Below are positions 43,727 through 53,326 of a DNA stretch of 64,000 nt, in pieces. The notes beneath the pieces were generated by a model that ran no database searches, was not told where the DNA came from, and saw only the letters and a list, made by a program, of their open reading frames with translations. Both the position numbers and the translations under genes were made by a program. How positions within the stretch are numbered: the first letter of the stretch is position 1; the number at the start of each line of letters is the position of its first letter. Source of the DNA: Bin87 sp965232895 (GTDB taxonomy: Bacteria; Chloroflexota; Dehalococcoidia; Lucifugimonadales; UBA3495); NCBI GenBank assembly GCA_965232895.1, contig OZ247430.1, positions 2,294,001 to 2,358,000 of the forward strand. The letters run 5' to 3'.

Positions 43727-43976
43727 CCGTGATGATCTCTTGCTCCCGGATCGAGACAATCGACTTGGGATATATGATTTCACAATAGAAAACATTGACG
43801 GATTGAACCATTCGGGCTAGCATGGCGAACAAATTAACGAAATGCTGTCAACCCCCGTGTCGCGCCCGAAGAATTGGCCGTTCTCGCGCGTCGCGGGGCC
43901 AATCCCGGCGGGAACACCCGCTGCCGGGATGTTGGCAGTCAATCGAGTCGAATACGCGGATTCAGGAGGTAACAGG

Positions 43977-45383
43977 ATGGCAGAAAAAGACATTGCTTTG
44001 ATGGCGCACCTCATGCGCCGCGCCGGGTTCGGAGCGACCTATGAGGAGCTTGAGGCGCGCGCCGCCAGGGGCTACGAGGCCACGGTCGAGGAGTTGCTCC
44101 ATCCGGAGAGCCAGCCGGCCATCCAGGATGACATCCTGATGCGCTACCAGCCGCAGTGGGTGTCCAAGGCCGGCCTCGAAGGCCAGCAGGAAGAGTGGAC
44201 CTACCGGATGATCAACACCAAGCGGCCGCTTGAAGAGAAGATCGCCCTGTTCTGGCACCACATTTTCTGCACCGGCCACGCCAAGTGCGAGTACCCCAAG
44301 CAGCAGAATATCGAGCTCGACATGTTCCGCACCCTGGGGTTCGGCAACTTCGAGGAACTGCTCATGGGCCTGTCCATGGACCCGGCAATGGTGTTCTATC
44401 TGGACAACTGCATGAGCCACAAGGACGCCATCAACGAGAACTGGGGCCGAGAGCTGCTGGAGCTCTTCTCCCTGGGCGTCGGGATGGACGGCGAGGCCAA
44501 CTACTCCGAGGACGACGTGAAGGAAGCCGCCCGGGCCTTCACCGGGTGGACGGTGACGAACTCCGTCCCGCGGTATCCGTACGGGAAGTACGAGGCCGCC
44601 TTCATCTACGACCCGTCCGACCACGACTACACGGAAAAGACGTTCCTGGGTGAGACCGGGAACTTCAACGGCGAGGACATCGTCAAGATCGTCGCCCGGC
44701 AGCCGGCAGCCGCCCGGTTCGTCGCCCGGCACATGTACAACTTCTTCGTCGCCGACGAGCCGCAGGTTCCCGCCTGGCAGAACACGCCGCCGCGCGACCC
44801 CGAAGCCATCAAGATGCTGGAGGACGAGTACTTCCGCTCCGGCTACGACATCCGGTCGATGCTGCGAGCGCTGTTCAACTCCGACTTCTTCAAGAACGCC
44901 CAGTTCGAGAAGGTGAAGAGCCCCACCGAGACCGTCGTGGGCACGATGCGCCTGGTTGGCGACTTCGACATGCCCCGCCCCGGCCTGAACGCCATGACCC
45001 TGACCATTCGCTACATGGGCCAGGACCTGCTCAACCCGCCCACCGTGGAAGGTTGGCACACCGGCCGCGAGTGGATCGACAGCGGCACCCTGGTGGAGCG
45101 CATCAACTTCACCGCCGACGCCGTGGGCAACACCTCCCATCGCGGCGTGCAGGCGATCATCAACCGCCTGGGCTCCGAGGGCGACACCATTTCGTCCGAG
45201 CGATTGGTGGACGGCTGCCTGCAGTTGCTGGGCCACTACCAGCTGGCCGACGTCACCCGCAACGAGCTCGTTGCGTTGGCCGACAGCGAAGGCGAGCTGC
45301 GGACCGGCGCCGACGAGTTCGGCCAGCGGGTCGGACAGATGCTGCAATCCATCGTGGCAACCACCGAGTACCTGTTCGAGTAA
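43977..45383 (+). CDS. DUF1800 family protein
   Basis: The 468-residue protein starts at MAEKDIALMAHLMRRAGFG, with AGGAGG upstream at a good distance; an earlier in-frame ATG at 43842 is not needed. The DUF1800 pattern is present: HLMRRAGFGAT at the start, then EKIALFWHHIFCTGHAKCEY, MDPAMVFYLDNCMSHKDAIN, and NWGRELLELFSLGVG followed by YSEDDVKEAARAFTGWTV. Proteins of this family usually sit beside DUF1501 proteins, as here. Export or surface glycan roles are suspected but unproven. Confidence 0.9.
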   Translation: MAEKDIALMAHLMRRAGFGATYEELEARAARGYEATVEELLHPESQPAIQDDILMRYQPQWVSKAGLEGQQEEWTYRMINTKRPLEEKIALFWHHIFCTGHAKCEYPKQQNIELDMFRTLGFGNFEELLMGLSMDPAMVFYLDNCMSHKDAINENWGRELLELFSLGVGMDGEANYSEDDVKEAARAFTGWTVTNSVPRYPYGKYEAAFIYDPSDHDYTEKTFLGETGNFNGEDIVKIVARQPAAARFVARHMYNFFVADEPQVPAWQNTPPRDPEAIKMLEDEYFRSGYDIRSMLRALFNSDFFKNAQFEKVKSPTETVVGTMRLVGDFDMPRPGLNAMTLTIRYMGQDLLNPPTVEGWHTGREWIDSGTLVERINFTADAVGNTSHRGVQAIINRLGSEGDTISSERLVDGCLQLLGHYQLADVTRNELVALADSEGELRTGADEFGQRVGQMLQSIVATTEYLFE

Positions 45384-45401
45384 CGCAATAGGGGGAATGA
45401 T

Positions 45402-46535
45402 ATGACATCCACCAAGAAAGATCCGGTGCTGGTGGTCCTCCAGTTGTCGGGGGGCAACGACGCCCTGAACACCATCGTCCCTTACGGCGATCCCCTGTAC
45501 CTGGACAACCGGCCCAACGTGCGGATCCCGGTTGACCAGGTTCTGCCCATCAACGACCGCATCGGGTTCAACCCGGCAATGGCGCCCGTGAAGCGTCTCT
45601 ACGACGAGGGCAAGGTCGCCGTCATCCAGGGTGTGGGTTATCCCGCTCCCAGCCGCTCGCACTTCCGCTCCATGGACATCTGGCACACCTGTGAGCCGGA
45701 CAAGGTTGGAGACGAAGGCTGGCTGGGCCGCGCCATACGCGACATCGACCCGCAGAAGGAAAACGTCCTGACCGCCGTCAACTTCGGCCGCGGTCTCCCC
45801 AGGTCGCTGGTGGCCCCCGGTGTCCCGGTGGCCTCGGTGGGCAACCTGGAAACCTATGGCGTGCTCACCGGCATCGAGCTGGAGGAGCAGCGCACCAAGG
45901 CGTTGGACGTGTTCTCACGGGTGTACTCGCCGATGCTGGGCCAGGGCCCGGTGCTGGACTACTTCGCCCAGACCGGTCTCGACGCGCTGGAAGGCGCCGA
46001 CATCCTGAGTACCGCGCCCGCCATGTATTCGTCGTCGGTTGAGTACGGAAACGACACCGTGGCGCAGTACATGCGGAACATCGCGCAGACGCACCTGGCC
46101 GGCTTCGGCACCCGGGTGTTCTACACCACCGCGCCGTACAACAGCTTCGACACCCACGCCGGCGAGCTGGCCAACCACACCCGCCTGTGGACGGAGACGT
46201 CCCACGCCATCGCCGACTTCTACGACGACCTGAAGGAGCACAACGCCGGCGACGAGGTCGTCCTGCTGGTCTTCACCGAGTTCGGCCGCCGGGTCCATGA
46301 CAACGGCTCCGGCACCGACCACGGCTCCGGCGGCGTCGCCTTCATCGTGGGCGAGAACGTGAATGGCGGCCTGTACGGCGAATATCCGTCGCTGGAGGAA
46401 AACCGGTTGCTGGAGGGCGACCTGCACTTCAACAACGACTTCCGCGGCCTCTATTCCACCCTGCTGGAGAAGTGGATGGGTCTGGACGCCCAGCCCATCG
46501 TGAACGGCTCCTTCGAGCAGATGGACTTCATTTAG
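45402..46535 (+). CDS. DUF1501 family protein
   Basis: The 377-residue protein begins in the family way, VLVVLQLSGGNDALNTIVPY, and continues with IGFNPAMAPVKRLYDEGKVA and YPAPSRSHFRSMDIWHT. TTAPYNSFDTHAGELANHTR supplies the metal-site His residues, and VFTEFGRRVHDNGSGTDHGS the C-terminal motif. The fold is alkaline-phosphatase/sulfatase-like. It follows the DUF1800 gene by 18 nt. Unlike many members it has no Tat signal. Confidence 0.9.
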   Translation: MTSTKKDPVLVVLQLSGGNDALNTIVPYGDPLYLDNRPNVRIPVDQVLPINDRIGFNPAMAPVKRLYDEGKVAVIQGVGYPAPSRSHFRSMDIWHTCEPDKVGDEGWLGRAIRDIDPQKENVLTAVNFGRGLPRSLVAPGVPVASVGNLETYGVLTGIELEEQRTKALDVFSRVYSPMLGQGPVLDYFAQTGLDALEGADILSTAPAMYSSSVEYGNDTVAQYMRNIAQTHLAGFGTRVFYTTAPYNSFDTHAGELANHTRLWTETSHAIADFYDDLKEHNAGDEVVLLVFTEFGRRVHDNGSGTDHGSGGVAFIVGENVNGGLYGEYPSLEENRLLEGDLHFNNDFRGLYSTLLEKWMGLDAQPIVNGSFEQMDFI

Positions 46536-46555
46536 CCCGACGCCGGGAGGCGATT

Positions 46556-47590
46556 ATGGTTACAGCTCAGAGAATTTCCCACGTCCAGCTGCAGTACAGC
46601 CACACCATCGGCCGTGGCGAGCAGTTCGGGCCCGGGTTCACCTATCCCATCCACATGGCTCGCGGCGAAGACGACCTGATGTACGTGCTGTGCCGGTCCT
46701 CCGAGTACCGGCCGGAAGGCACCCGCATCACGGTCTGCACCGTTGACGAGGAATACGTCAACGCCTTCGCTCGCGGCGTGCCGCAGCAGGGCCCCCACGA
46801 GTACAACTTCGAGGACGGCTCGCTGGTCTGGCCCGTGAACGTGGCCATCGCCAGCAACGGCACGGTGTACGTTTCCGACGAGTGGCTGCACCGCATCTCG
46901 ATGTTCACCCGGGACGGCGAGTTCATCGGCAAGTGGCAGGAGAACGTCGGCAGCGGCGACGGCCAACTGGACCGCCCGGCCGGCCTCGCCGTGGACGCGG
47001 ACGACAACGTCTGGGTCGTGGATGGCAACAACCACCGTGTCCAGAAGTTCACCCCGGACGGCAAGTTCCTGGCGAAGTTCGGGAGCCACGGCTCCGGCGA
47101 CGGCGAGCTCGACTCGCCCTGGGGCATTGATATTGACCACCAGGGCAACATCTTCATCGCCGACTGGCGCAACGACCGGATCCAGAAGTTCACCGCGGAC
47201 GGACGGTTCCTGATGAAGTTCGGCTCCTCCGGCTCCGGCGACGGCGAGTTCAACCGCCCCGCCGACGTCGCGGTGGACCGTGACGGGATCATCTACGTCG
47301 CGGACTGGCTGAACAACCGTCTGCAGATCTTCGATCCGGACGGAAACTTCTGCGGCGAGAAGACCGGCGAAGCCACCGTCTCCAAGTGGGGCAAGGACAA
47401 GCTGGACGCCAATCCCGAGATGTGGGGCGAGCGCGAGCGCGCGCCCGGCCTCGAGCGCGAGAAGGACTTCTGGGCGCCCACCGGCGTCACGGTGGACGAC
47501 ATGAACCGCGTGTTCGTATGCGAAGGACCGCGCAACCGCATCCAGGTTTACCGGAAGCAGTCCCCCATGTTCATGGGACCGCGCCTGTAA
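46556..47590 (+). CDS. NHL-repeat protein
   Basis: The 344-residue protein starts at MVTAQRISHVQLQYSHTIGR, 20 nt after the DUF1501 stop. It contains five or six NHL repeats. Repeat cores include DGQLDRPAGLAVDADDNVWV, then GDGELDSPWGIDIDHQGNIF and GDGEFNRPADVAVDRDGIIY. The repeats form a beta-propeller used for binding. No signal peptide is visible. It is probably co-transcribed with the DUF1800 and DUF1501 genes. Confidence 0.88.
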   Translation: MVTAQRISHVQLQYSHTIGRGEQFGPGFTYPIHMARGEDDLMYVLCRSSEYRPEGTRITVCTVDEEYVNAFARGVPQQGPHEYNFEDGSLVWPVNVAIASNGTVYVSDEWLHRISMFTRDGEFIGKWQENVGSGDGQLDRPAGLAVDADDNVWVVDGNNHRVQKFTPDGKFLAKFGSHGSGDGELDSPWGIDIDHQGNIFIADWRNDRIQKFTADGRFLMKFGSSGSGDGEFNRPADVAVDRDGIIYVADWLNNRLQIFDPDGNFCGEKTGEATVSKWGKDKLDANPEMWGERERAPGLEREKDFWAPTGVTVDDMNRVFVCEGPRNRIQVYRKQSPMFMGPRL

Positions 47591-47613
47591 ACCCTGACCG
47601 CATCGGACGGCGT

Positions 47614-47680
47614 CGGGGCCCCCGCTCCGGCCGGACCACTGCCGGATTGACCGGCGGTTCGGCTATGGACGGGGGCCCCG
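47614..47680 (+). terminator. Long hairpin after the DUF1800/DUF1501/NHL operon
   Basis: CGGGGCCCCCG (47614-47624) pairs perfectly with CGGGGGCCCCG (47670-47680), with internal GC-rich complementary stretches between them. It lies 24 nt after the NHL stop. No T-run follows, so it may be a Rho-independent-like end or an mRNA stabiliser. Confidence 0.4.
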
Positions 47681-47736
47681 TCGCGTGATATTACGATTGA
47701 CTCGTGAGAATTCGATCCCGGGAGGCGCCCTGAGAC

Positions 47737-48495
47737 ATGCCCATCACCGTAGCTCACATACCCAACCTTGAGTGCGAAGCGTTCTATTTCGACATGGAAC
47801 GCCGGGGAATCGTCATGGTCCCCATGGAGCCGAACGAGGTTCCCGGCGCCCTGCAACGGGGCGAAGTGGACGCTGGACCGATATCCCTGCTGGACATCGA
47901 CCGTTTGACGGCGCTGGCATCGACGATCTCCGGATTCTGCGTCGCATCGGTGACCCGGGCCCCGGCCTGCGTGCTCCTGTCCAAAGTCCCCATCGATGAA
48001 CTGGGCGGGAACGCCATCGCGGTCAACGATCCCGACCCCACCGCGCTGAAGCTGCTTCAAGTGCTGCTGACCCAGAAACATGGCGTCAACGAGACCACGT
48101 TCGTGGGTACCGATGATGAGCACGACGCCGTGTTCCTCACGGGCAACCGGGGACTGAGGGGCCGCCGGGCAGTGCGCGGCTTCCCCATCCGCCTCGACCT
48201 CGGCGAGGACTGGGTCGAGTGGACGGGTCTTCCCTTCGTGTTCAGCCGCTGGCTGGTCCGGGAAGGCATGGAGCGGCAGGACTTCCTGGTGCTGCAGGAT
48301 GCGCTGTTCGTGGGGCAGGAGGACTGGATGAACAATCTCTACAAGTCCACCGGGCCGCGCAACGACCTGCTGATGCTGCCGCGCGAGGTGCTTGAGTATG
48401 TCCAGGGCATGAGGTTCTTCATGGGCGTGCCCGAAGAGCGGGCAATCGAAGCGTTCCGGGAAAAGCTCGGCCTGCTGGAAGAGACCGGAGAGTAG
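47737..48495 (+). CDS. MqnA/MqnD-type substrate-binding protein, chorismate dehydratase-like
   Basis: The 252-residue protein has VAHIPNLECEAFYF at the start, RGEVDAGPISLLDIDRLTAL, and the diagnostic DLGEDWVEWTGLPFVFSRW near residue 166. These fit the menaquinone (futalosine) pathway MqnA/D family, which shares the periplasmic-binding fold. The Ser/Asn residues of real chorismate dehydratases cannot be checked here. No other mqn genes are adjacent, so it may be a paralogue with another role. Confidence 0.75.
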   Translation: MPITVAHIPNLECEAFYFDMERRGIVMVPMEPNEVPGALQRGEVDAGPISLLDIDRLTALASTISGFCVASVTRAPACVLLSKVPIDELGGNAIAVNDPDPTALKLLQVLLTQKHGVNETTFVGTDDEHDAVFLTGNRGLRGRRAVRGFPIRLDLGEDWVEWTGLPFVFSRWLVREGMERQDFLVLQDALFVGQEDWMNNLYKSTGPRNDLLMLPREVLEYVQGMRFFMGVPEERAIEAFREKLGLLEETGE

Positions 48496-48600
48496 GGGCA
48501 GGCGCCGGCTTTTGTACGCAACACACGGATCGAAACGGGCGATAATGCTGGGCTTTGCGCTCCCATTCCCATTCATAAGATGATTCGATGGAGGTTGATG

Positions 48601-49335
48601 ATGGTACTCGTTGGACAGGAACTCGAAACCGGCACGATCCAGTACACCGGCCGTGACGGGACTACAATCGACGCCTTCTACAGTCGTCCGGCCGGCGCCG
48701 GGTCCTATCCCGGCGTCATCGTCACCATGGAAGGCATGGGATTGATGGACCACCACAAGGACATCGCGGTGCGCTTCGCCGGGCAGGGCTACCTGGCCAT
48801 CGCGCCCGACCTCTACACCCGCGAGGGCACGCCGGAGCCGGAAAACGTGCTGGCCACGCTTTTCGCCTCTCCCGACGCCCGCGCCATGGACGATCTGGAA
48901 GGGGCGGCGCTATTCCTCAAGTCCCAGGCCGATTCCAACGGCAGGGTGGGCATCATCGGTTTCTGCTCCGGGGGACGCTACACCCTGATGATGGCGTGCC
49001 TGAGCAGCAACATCGACGCGGCGGTGGACTCCGCCGGCGGCCACATCGTCCACGAACCCACCGAACTCAGGCCGGTGCAGCCCATGGACATGGTGCCCGA
49101 CCTGACCTGCCCGCTGCTGGCGTTATTCGGCGTGGAAGACGAGAACCCCACGGCGGAACAGGCGGAGCAGATGAAAGCCCTGCTGGACCAGCACGGCAAG
49201 ACCTACGAGTGGGTGATGTACAACAACGCCGGCCACGCGTTTTTCGCCGACTACCGCCCCAGCTATCGCGCCGCGCCGGCCCAGGATATGTGGCACCGCG
49301 TGCTGCTGTTCTACGGCCAGCACCTGAAGCAGTAG
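48601..49335 (+). CDS. Dienelactone hydrolase family protein
   Basis: The 244-residue protein starts at MVLVGQELETG, with GGAGG 7 nt upstream. An earlier ATG at 48580 has no comparable ribosome site. The nucleophile elbow IIGFCSGGRYTLM has Cys in the dienelactone hydrolase pattern G-x-C-x-G. FGVEDENPTAEQAEQM holds the Asp, and NNAGHAFFADYRP the His. It could open dienelactones or related lactones from aromatic breakdown. Confidence 0.88.
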   Translation: MVLVGQELETGTIQYTGRDGTTIDAFYSRPAGAGSYPGVIVTMEGMGLMDHHKDIAVRFAGQGYLAIAPDLYTREGTPEPENVLATLFASPDARAMDDLEGAALFLKSQADSNGRVGIIGFCSGGRYTLMMACLSSNIDAAVDSAGGHIVHEPTELRPVQPMDMVPDLTCPLLALFGVEDENPTAEQAEQMKALLDQHGKTYEWVMYNNAGHAFFADYRPSYRAAPAQDMWHRVLLFYGQHLKQ

Positions 49336-49385
49336 ATTTTGATCCTCGACCAACTCGCCTTGGCTACAGGCCGGGAGGCAAAGGG

Positions 49386-51164
49386 ATGAGCAAAAGTCAG
49401 GGCGCCACCGGCATCGCCTGGCGCGACTGGAGCGCGGAGGCCTTCGAGGCTTCCCGGTCCGAAGACAAGCCGGTGCTGCTGACCCTCGGCGCGACCTGGT
49501 GCCACTGGTGTCACGTGATGGACGAGACCGCCTACTCGGATCCTCGGGTGATCGAGCTGGCCAACTCCCGGTTCATCCCGGTGCGAGTGGACGTCGACCA
49601 GCGGCCGGACATCTCGTTGCGCTACAACCAGGGCACCTATCCCTCGGTGGCCTTCCTGACCGCGGACGGCGAGCTATTGGCCGGCCGGCCCTACACCCCG
49701 GCGGACGATATGGCGGCCCTGCTGGAGCAGATCTCCAGCGGAGAGTTCGTCGACGAAACATCCCGCTCGACCATCGCTTCCGGGCCGCCAACCGGGGACG
49801 GTACCAGCGCCTCCGTCGACGCGGTGCTTGGTCGGCTGCAAGAACTCTATGACGAGGAGTTCGGCGGGTTCGGCCTCGAGCCCAAGCAGCCCCCGTGGGA
49901 GGCCCTGGGGTTTCTCATGGACCGATACGGGATCACGGTCAACCGCGCCCTGCTGGGAATGGTCGAAACCACTCTCGAAGGCATGTGGCACGGCATCTAC
50001 GACCGCAAGGACCAGGGGTTCTTCCGGTACGCGGTGAGCCGGGACTGGAAGGTGCCCCACTACGAGAAGATGCTGGTCACGAACTCTAACCTGGCGATGG
50101 CATATCTCGAAGCCTTCCGGATCACCCGCAAAGCAATCTACCGAACCGCCGCCGACGGTATCCTGGACTACCTGCTGACCACCCTGTTCAGCCCCGACGA
50201 CGGACTGTTCCATGCCAGCCAGGATGCCGACGAGCCCTTCTACCAGGGATCATGGAGGGACCGCGACCAGGGCACCGCCCCGCCGGTTGACCGCACCCTC
50301 TACGCCGGCTGGAACGCTCTGGCCGCGCTGGCCCTGGTCCAGGCGGGGGACGTGCTGAACCGCGCGTCCCTCCGGCGCTTGGGCGCCGACATCCTGGACA
50401 CCCTGTGGACGGAGAGTTGGACATCCGACAGCGGGCTCAGCCGCCGCGCGGGAGAAGCAAACCGCGGCGCGCCCGTCCTGATCGACCAGGTATATTTCGT
50501 GCGGGCGTGGCTGGCCCGGTACCAGTCCACGGGTCGGCCCGAGCACCTGAACCGGGCGGTCGAAGTCGCCGGGACGACGCAGCAGCTGTTCGGCGCCGCA
50601 GCCGGCGGTTGCTACGACACGACCCATCCCAGCTCATTCGAGGCCGGATTCCTGCGCCGGGAGCAGCCGGTGTTGGACAACAGCAACTGGGCCGAGGCCC
50701 TATTGGTTCTGTCACGACTGACCGGCGACGAAACCTACGCCGACCAGGCCGCGGCGACGTTGCAGATCTTCGAGCAGGTGGTTCCCGGCAAGAGCTACCT
50801 GGGCGATCACGCATCGCGCCGCATGGAAGAGGACGAGGAAGCCCTGTTCCTACCGGCGGGCGCCGCGTGGGGGCGCGCCCGGAGCCTGCTGACCCACGGG
50901 CCGGTCAGCCTGGTCCTGGTAGGCGACGCGTCCGACCCGTCCTATCGCCCGCTGCACCAGGCGGCCCTGCGTGTCCACGCGCCTCACAAGATCGTCCAGC
51001 CACTGGACATCGAGCGCGATGCCGAGCGAGTGCGCGAACTGGGTTTCCCGCTGCGTCGCCAAGCGGCGCTCTACGCGTGCATGGGCGAACAGTGCCTCGC
51101 CCCCATCAGTACGACGCAAGGCGTCAGGGAGATGGCCCGCTCCCATCCCTGGGCCACGGAATGA
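49386..51164 (+). CDS. Thioredoxin-domain protein of the DUF255/YyaL type
   Basis: The 592-residue protein starts at MSKSQGATGIAWRDWSAEAF. The N-terminal thioredoxin-like domain has TLGATWCHWCHVMDETAY with a CxxC active site, followed by DVDQRPDISLRYNQGTYPSV. The rest is an (alpha/alpha)6-type domain with HYEKMLVTNSNLAMAYLEAF and DRTLYAGWNALAALALVQAG. Length is a little shorter than the usual 650-700 residues. The role is unknown; family members have been linked to spermatogenesis-type and cellobiose-epimerase-like folds. Confidence 0.88.
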   Translation: MSKSQGATGIAWRDWSAEAFEASRSEDKPVLLTLGATWCHWCHVMDETAYSDPRVIELANSRFIPVRVDVDQRPDISLRYNQGTYPSVAFLTADGELLAGRPYTPADDMAALLEQISSGEFVDETSRSTIASGPPTGDGTSASVDAVLGRLQELYDEEFGGFGLEPKQPPWEALGFLMDRYGITVNRALLGMVETTLEGMWHGIYDRKDQGFFRYAVSRDWKVPHYEKMLVTNSNLAMAYLEAFRITRKAIYRTAADGILDYLLTTLFSPDDGLFHASQDADEPFYQGSWRDRDQGTAPPVDRTLYAGWNALAALALVQAGDVLNRASLRRLGADILDTLWTESWTSDSGLSRRAGEANRGAPVLIDQVYFVRAWLARYQSTGRPEHLNRAVEVAGTTQQLFGAAAGGCYDTTHPSSFEAGFLRREQPVLDNSNWAEALLVLSRLTGDETYADQAAATLQIFEQVVPGKSYLGDHASRRMEEDEEALFLPAGAAWGRARSLLTHGPVSLVLVGDASDPSYRPLHQAALRVHAPHKIVQPLDIERDAERVRELGFPLRRQAALYACMGEQCLAPISTTQGVREMARSHPWATE

Positions 51165-51167
51165 AAC

Positions 51168-51196
51168 GCCCCTCGGCGAGTAACCCGCCGAGGGGC
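51168..51196. terminator. Perfect 11-bp hairpin between convergent genes
   Basis: GCCCCTCGGCG (51168-51178) and CGCCGAGGGGC (51186-51196) pair perfectly around AGTAACC. It lies just past the DUF255 stop and before the end of the convergent LLM gene, so it can serve both strands. No T-run is present on the plus strand. Confidence 0.6.
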
Positions 51197-51220
51197 ACAA
51201 CTACGGATCGGTCCTGTCCG

Positions 51221-52285
51221 CTACCAGGACTTCAGGACGGGCAGCACCTCTTTGGCGAAGAGCTTCAGCCCTCGCTCGGCAACGTCCATGGGCGTGCCGC
51301 CGAAGCGGAAGGCGACGTTCAGCTCGAAGTCGCCCAATAGAGCGCGGCGGTCTTCGAGCCCCCTCAGAATCTTGTCGGGCGTTCCCCAGCTGGCCGCCTT
51401 CATGAAGCCTTCCACGGCTCCTTCGAGGCCGGCGGAGCGGGCGATTTCGGCCTTCTGCTGGTAGGCGTCGTAGCCCTTCACCGACCGGAAGTGATCGCCC
51501 AGGAATTCGTAGTGGTAGAAGTTGCTCTCCACGAACTTGCCCTGGTACTGGCGCGCTTCCTGCTCACATTGCTCCAAATCGGTACCGCAGATAACGAATT
51601 CCGACAACATCAGCGCCGGCGGCTCGGTGCCGTGGAATTCGCGGTGCAGCGCCCGGCCCCGCTCGATGCCCGGCATCCGCATTTCCCAGGGCCGGTCGGC
51701 GAACATGATGATGTGCGCTCCGAGCTTGGCCGCGGAGAGCACCGACTCGTCGCTTGCGGCCACGGCGTAGATGCGTCCGTCGAAAGAGTGCTGCGGCCGG
51801 GGGCGGATTTCGGTTCTGGGCTGCTGGTAAAACTTCCCGTCGCCCTCGATGAATCCGGTCTTCAGGGCATCGACGATCATGGGCGCGGCCTCGTCGAAGC
51901 GCTCCCGCGATTCGTCCATGCTGACACCGAAGGTCTCGAATTCGCGGCGGGCCAAACCGCGTCCGAACCCCAGGCGGAGACGGCCGCCGCTCAGCAGGTC
52001 GAGCACCGCGGCGTTCTCGGCGACACGCAGCGGGTTGTGCCAGGGAAGGATCACGGCGGCTGTCCCCACGTCGATATTGGGATGCCTGGCCGCCACGTGG
52101 GTCATCAACTGGATGTTGTCCGGCACAAAGGAGTAATCGTTGAAATGGTGCTCCGCCGACCAGAGGCACTCGAAGCCCTCGTCAGCCGCGATCTCGGCCA
52201 GGCGCAGCTCTTCCTCCCACATCAGGCCGTCCGACCCTTCATCCCAGCCGTAGCTGGAGAAGATCATCATCATTCCGACATCCAT
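51221..52285 (-). CDS. LLM-class flavin-dependent oxidoreductase
   Basis: The 354-residue protein has the bacterial luciferase-like fold: MDVGMMMIFSSYGW at the start, EDLRLAEIAADEG-type helices, and ECLWSAEHHFNDYSFVPDN with the conserved E-H-H. RHPNIDVGTAAVILPWHNPL and GGRLRLGFGRGLARREFETF contact FMN. It needs reduced flavin from a separate reductase and inserts oxygen into an unidentified substrate. A second LLM enzyme is at 57896-59065. Confidence 0.9.
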   Translation of the reverse strand: MDVGMMMIFSSYGWDEGSDGLMWEEELRLAEIAADEGFECLWSAEHHFNDYSFVPDNIQLMTHVAARHPNIDVGTAAVILPWHNPLRVAENAAVLDLLSGGRLRLGFGRGLARREFETFGVSMDESRERFDEAAPMIVDALKTGFIEGDGKFYQQPRTEIRPRPQHSFDGRIYAVAASDESVLSAAKLGAHIIMFADRPWEMRMPGIERGRALHREFHGTEPPALMLSEFVICGTDLEQCEQEARQYQGKFVESNFYHYEFLGDHFRSVKGYDAYQQKAEIARSAGLEGAVEGFMKAASWGTPDKILRGLEDRRALLGDFELNVAFRFGGTPMDVAERGLKLFAKEVLPVLKSW

Positions 52286-52347
52286 TCGATTACTCCTTGC
52301 AGTTGATCCAGGCGTTACTCTTCAGCGCTCAAACGGTTTAGAAGGCC

Positions 52348-52483
52348 CTGATGCGTACCCTCTGTGTCATCGCGAGGAGCGAAGCGACGTGGCGATCTCG
52401 TTGACTGAGCGCGACTCCTTCGGCAACGAGATTGCCACGCTTCGCTCGCAATGACAGGTCGAACCAAAGTGGGTACGGGTGAG
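52348..52483. mobile_element. MITE-like element, second interior type, copy 2
   Basis: This 136-bp element has ends CTGATGCGTACCC and GTGGGTACGGGTGAG, the same terminal pattern as the copies at 27339 and 53533. Its interior is different: TCATCGCGAGGAGCGAAGCG and later GAGATTGCCACGCTTCGC, which are near-complementary to each other. It ends directly at the SDR stop codon. The flanks match at seven of ten positions, a weak target duplication. The gap to the LLM gene holds nothing else. Confidence 0.65.
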
Positions 52484-53326
52484 CTAAAAAGCCGGCTTGA
52501 CGGGATACGGGGTCAGCTGGAGCTCGTGGGTCCAGCAGGACTTGTCCTGCGTGTACAGGTAGTAGAAGGCCTCCGCGATCTTGACGGGGTTGATCAGCAG
52601 TTCGGGGTTCTGCTGCGCCCGGGGAGTGGCCCTCGTTCCCGGCGAGTCAATGGTCCCGTCTATGATCACGTTGGCGACGTGCACGCCGAACTCGGAATAC
52701 TCTTCCGTCAGGACCTGCGCCAGCGTGCGCATCATCACCCGGGGATAGTACAGCGACTGGCCGGTGTACCGCTTCCGGCCCCGCAGCGACGACGGGTTGT
52801 TGGAGATCAGGATGGTGCCCTCGCCGCGCTCGCGCATGGCCGGCAACACTTCCTTGGCGACCAGGAACGGCCCGCTGCTGGAGATGTGCTGCGCGGTCTC
52901 GAATACCTCAAGGGGGGTGTTTTCCAACAGTTCCATCTCCGGCGGAAGGTCCCGACCGTCGATGTAGCCCGCGTTGTAAACCAGGACGTCCGGGTCGCCG
53001 GCCTCTTTGCGGATTTGCGCGAACGCGTCCGAGATCGATTCGGGAATCGACAGGTCCAGTTCCACGATGGTACTGTCGCCGCCCTGCTCGTTGATCGCCG
53101 CCTGCAGCGGCGCCGCGTTGGAGGCGGTGCGGGTGGTCAGCACTGTTAGGAACCCTTCCTGGGCAAACTTCTGGGCAACGGCGCCGCCCACGCCCCAGCG
53201 CACGCCGATGGGCAGATCGCTGTCGTCGATTTCCCCGCCGTGCACCAATTGCGTGTTGCGTCCGTCGGACTGCCACTTGGAGGTCGCGCCGATGACGACG
53301 GCGACCGGTTTGCGATTTGTGCTCAT
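52484..53326 (-). CDS. SDR family protein with a split glycine motif
   Basis: The 280-residue protein begins VAVVIGATSKWQSDGRN and resumes GVRWGVGGAVAQKFAQEGF, so about 25 extra residues split the usual TGxxxGxG NAD(P)-binding turn. VLVYNAGYIDGRDLPPEMEL gives the NAG motif. The active-site region has ISNNPSSLRGRKRY and SLYYPRVMMRTLAQ, where the Lys of YxxxK appears to be Arg. The rest follows SDR order and length. The cofactor loop and active-site changes suggest altered or lost activity. Confidence 0.75.
   Translation of the reverse strand: MSTNRKPVAVVIGATSKWQSDGRNTQLVHGGEIDDSDLPIGVRWGVGGAVAQKFAQEGFLTVLTTRTASNAAPLQAAINEQGGDSTIVELDLSIPESISDAFAQIRKEAGDPDVLVYNAGYIDGRDLPPEMELLENTPLEVFETAQHISSSGPFLVAKEVLPAMRERGEGTILISNNPSSLRGRKRYTGQSLYYPRVMMRTLAQVLTEEYSEFGVHVANVIIDGTIDSPGTRATPRAQQNPELLINPVKIAEAFYYLYTQDKSCWTHELQLTPYPVKPAF

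Noticed and set aside
43962..45686. Minus-strand open frame opposite DUF1800
   Set aside because: It is antisense to an operon gene with strong family motifs and has low-complexity composition.
48996..49385. N-terminal extension of the DUF255 protein
   Set aside because: The extra part lies inside the dienelactone hydrolase gene in another frame and is Arg/Pro-rich. The ATG at 49386 matches the family start.
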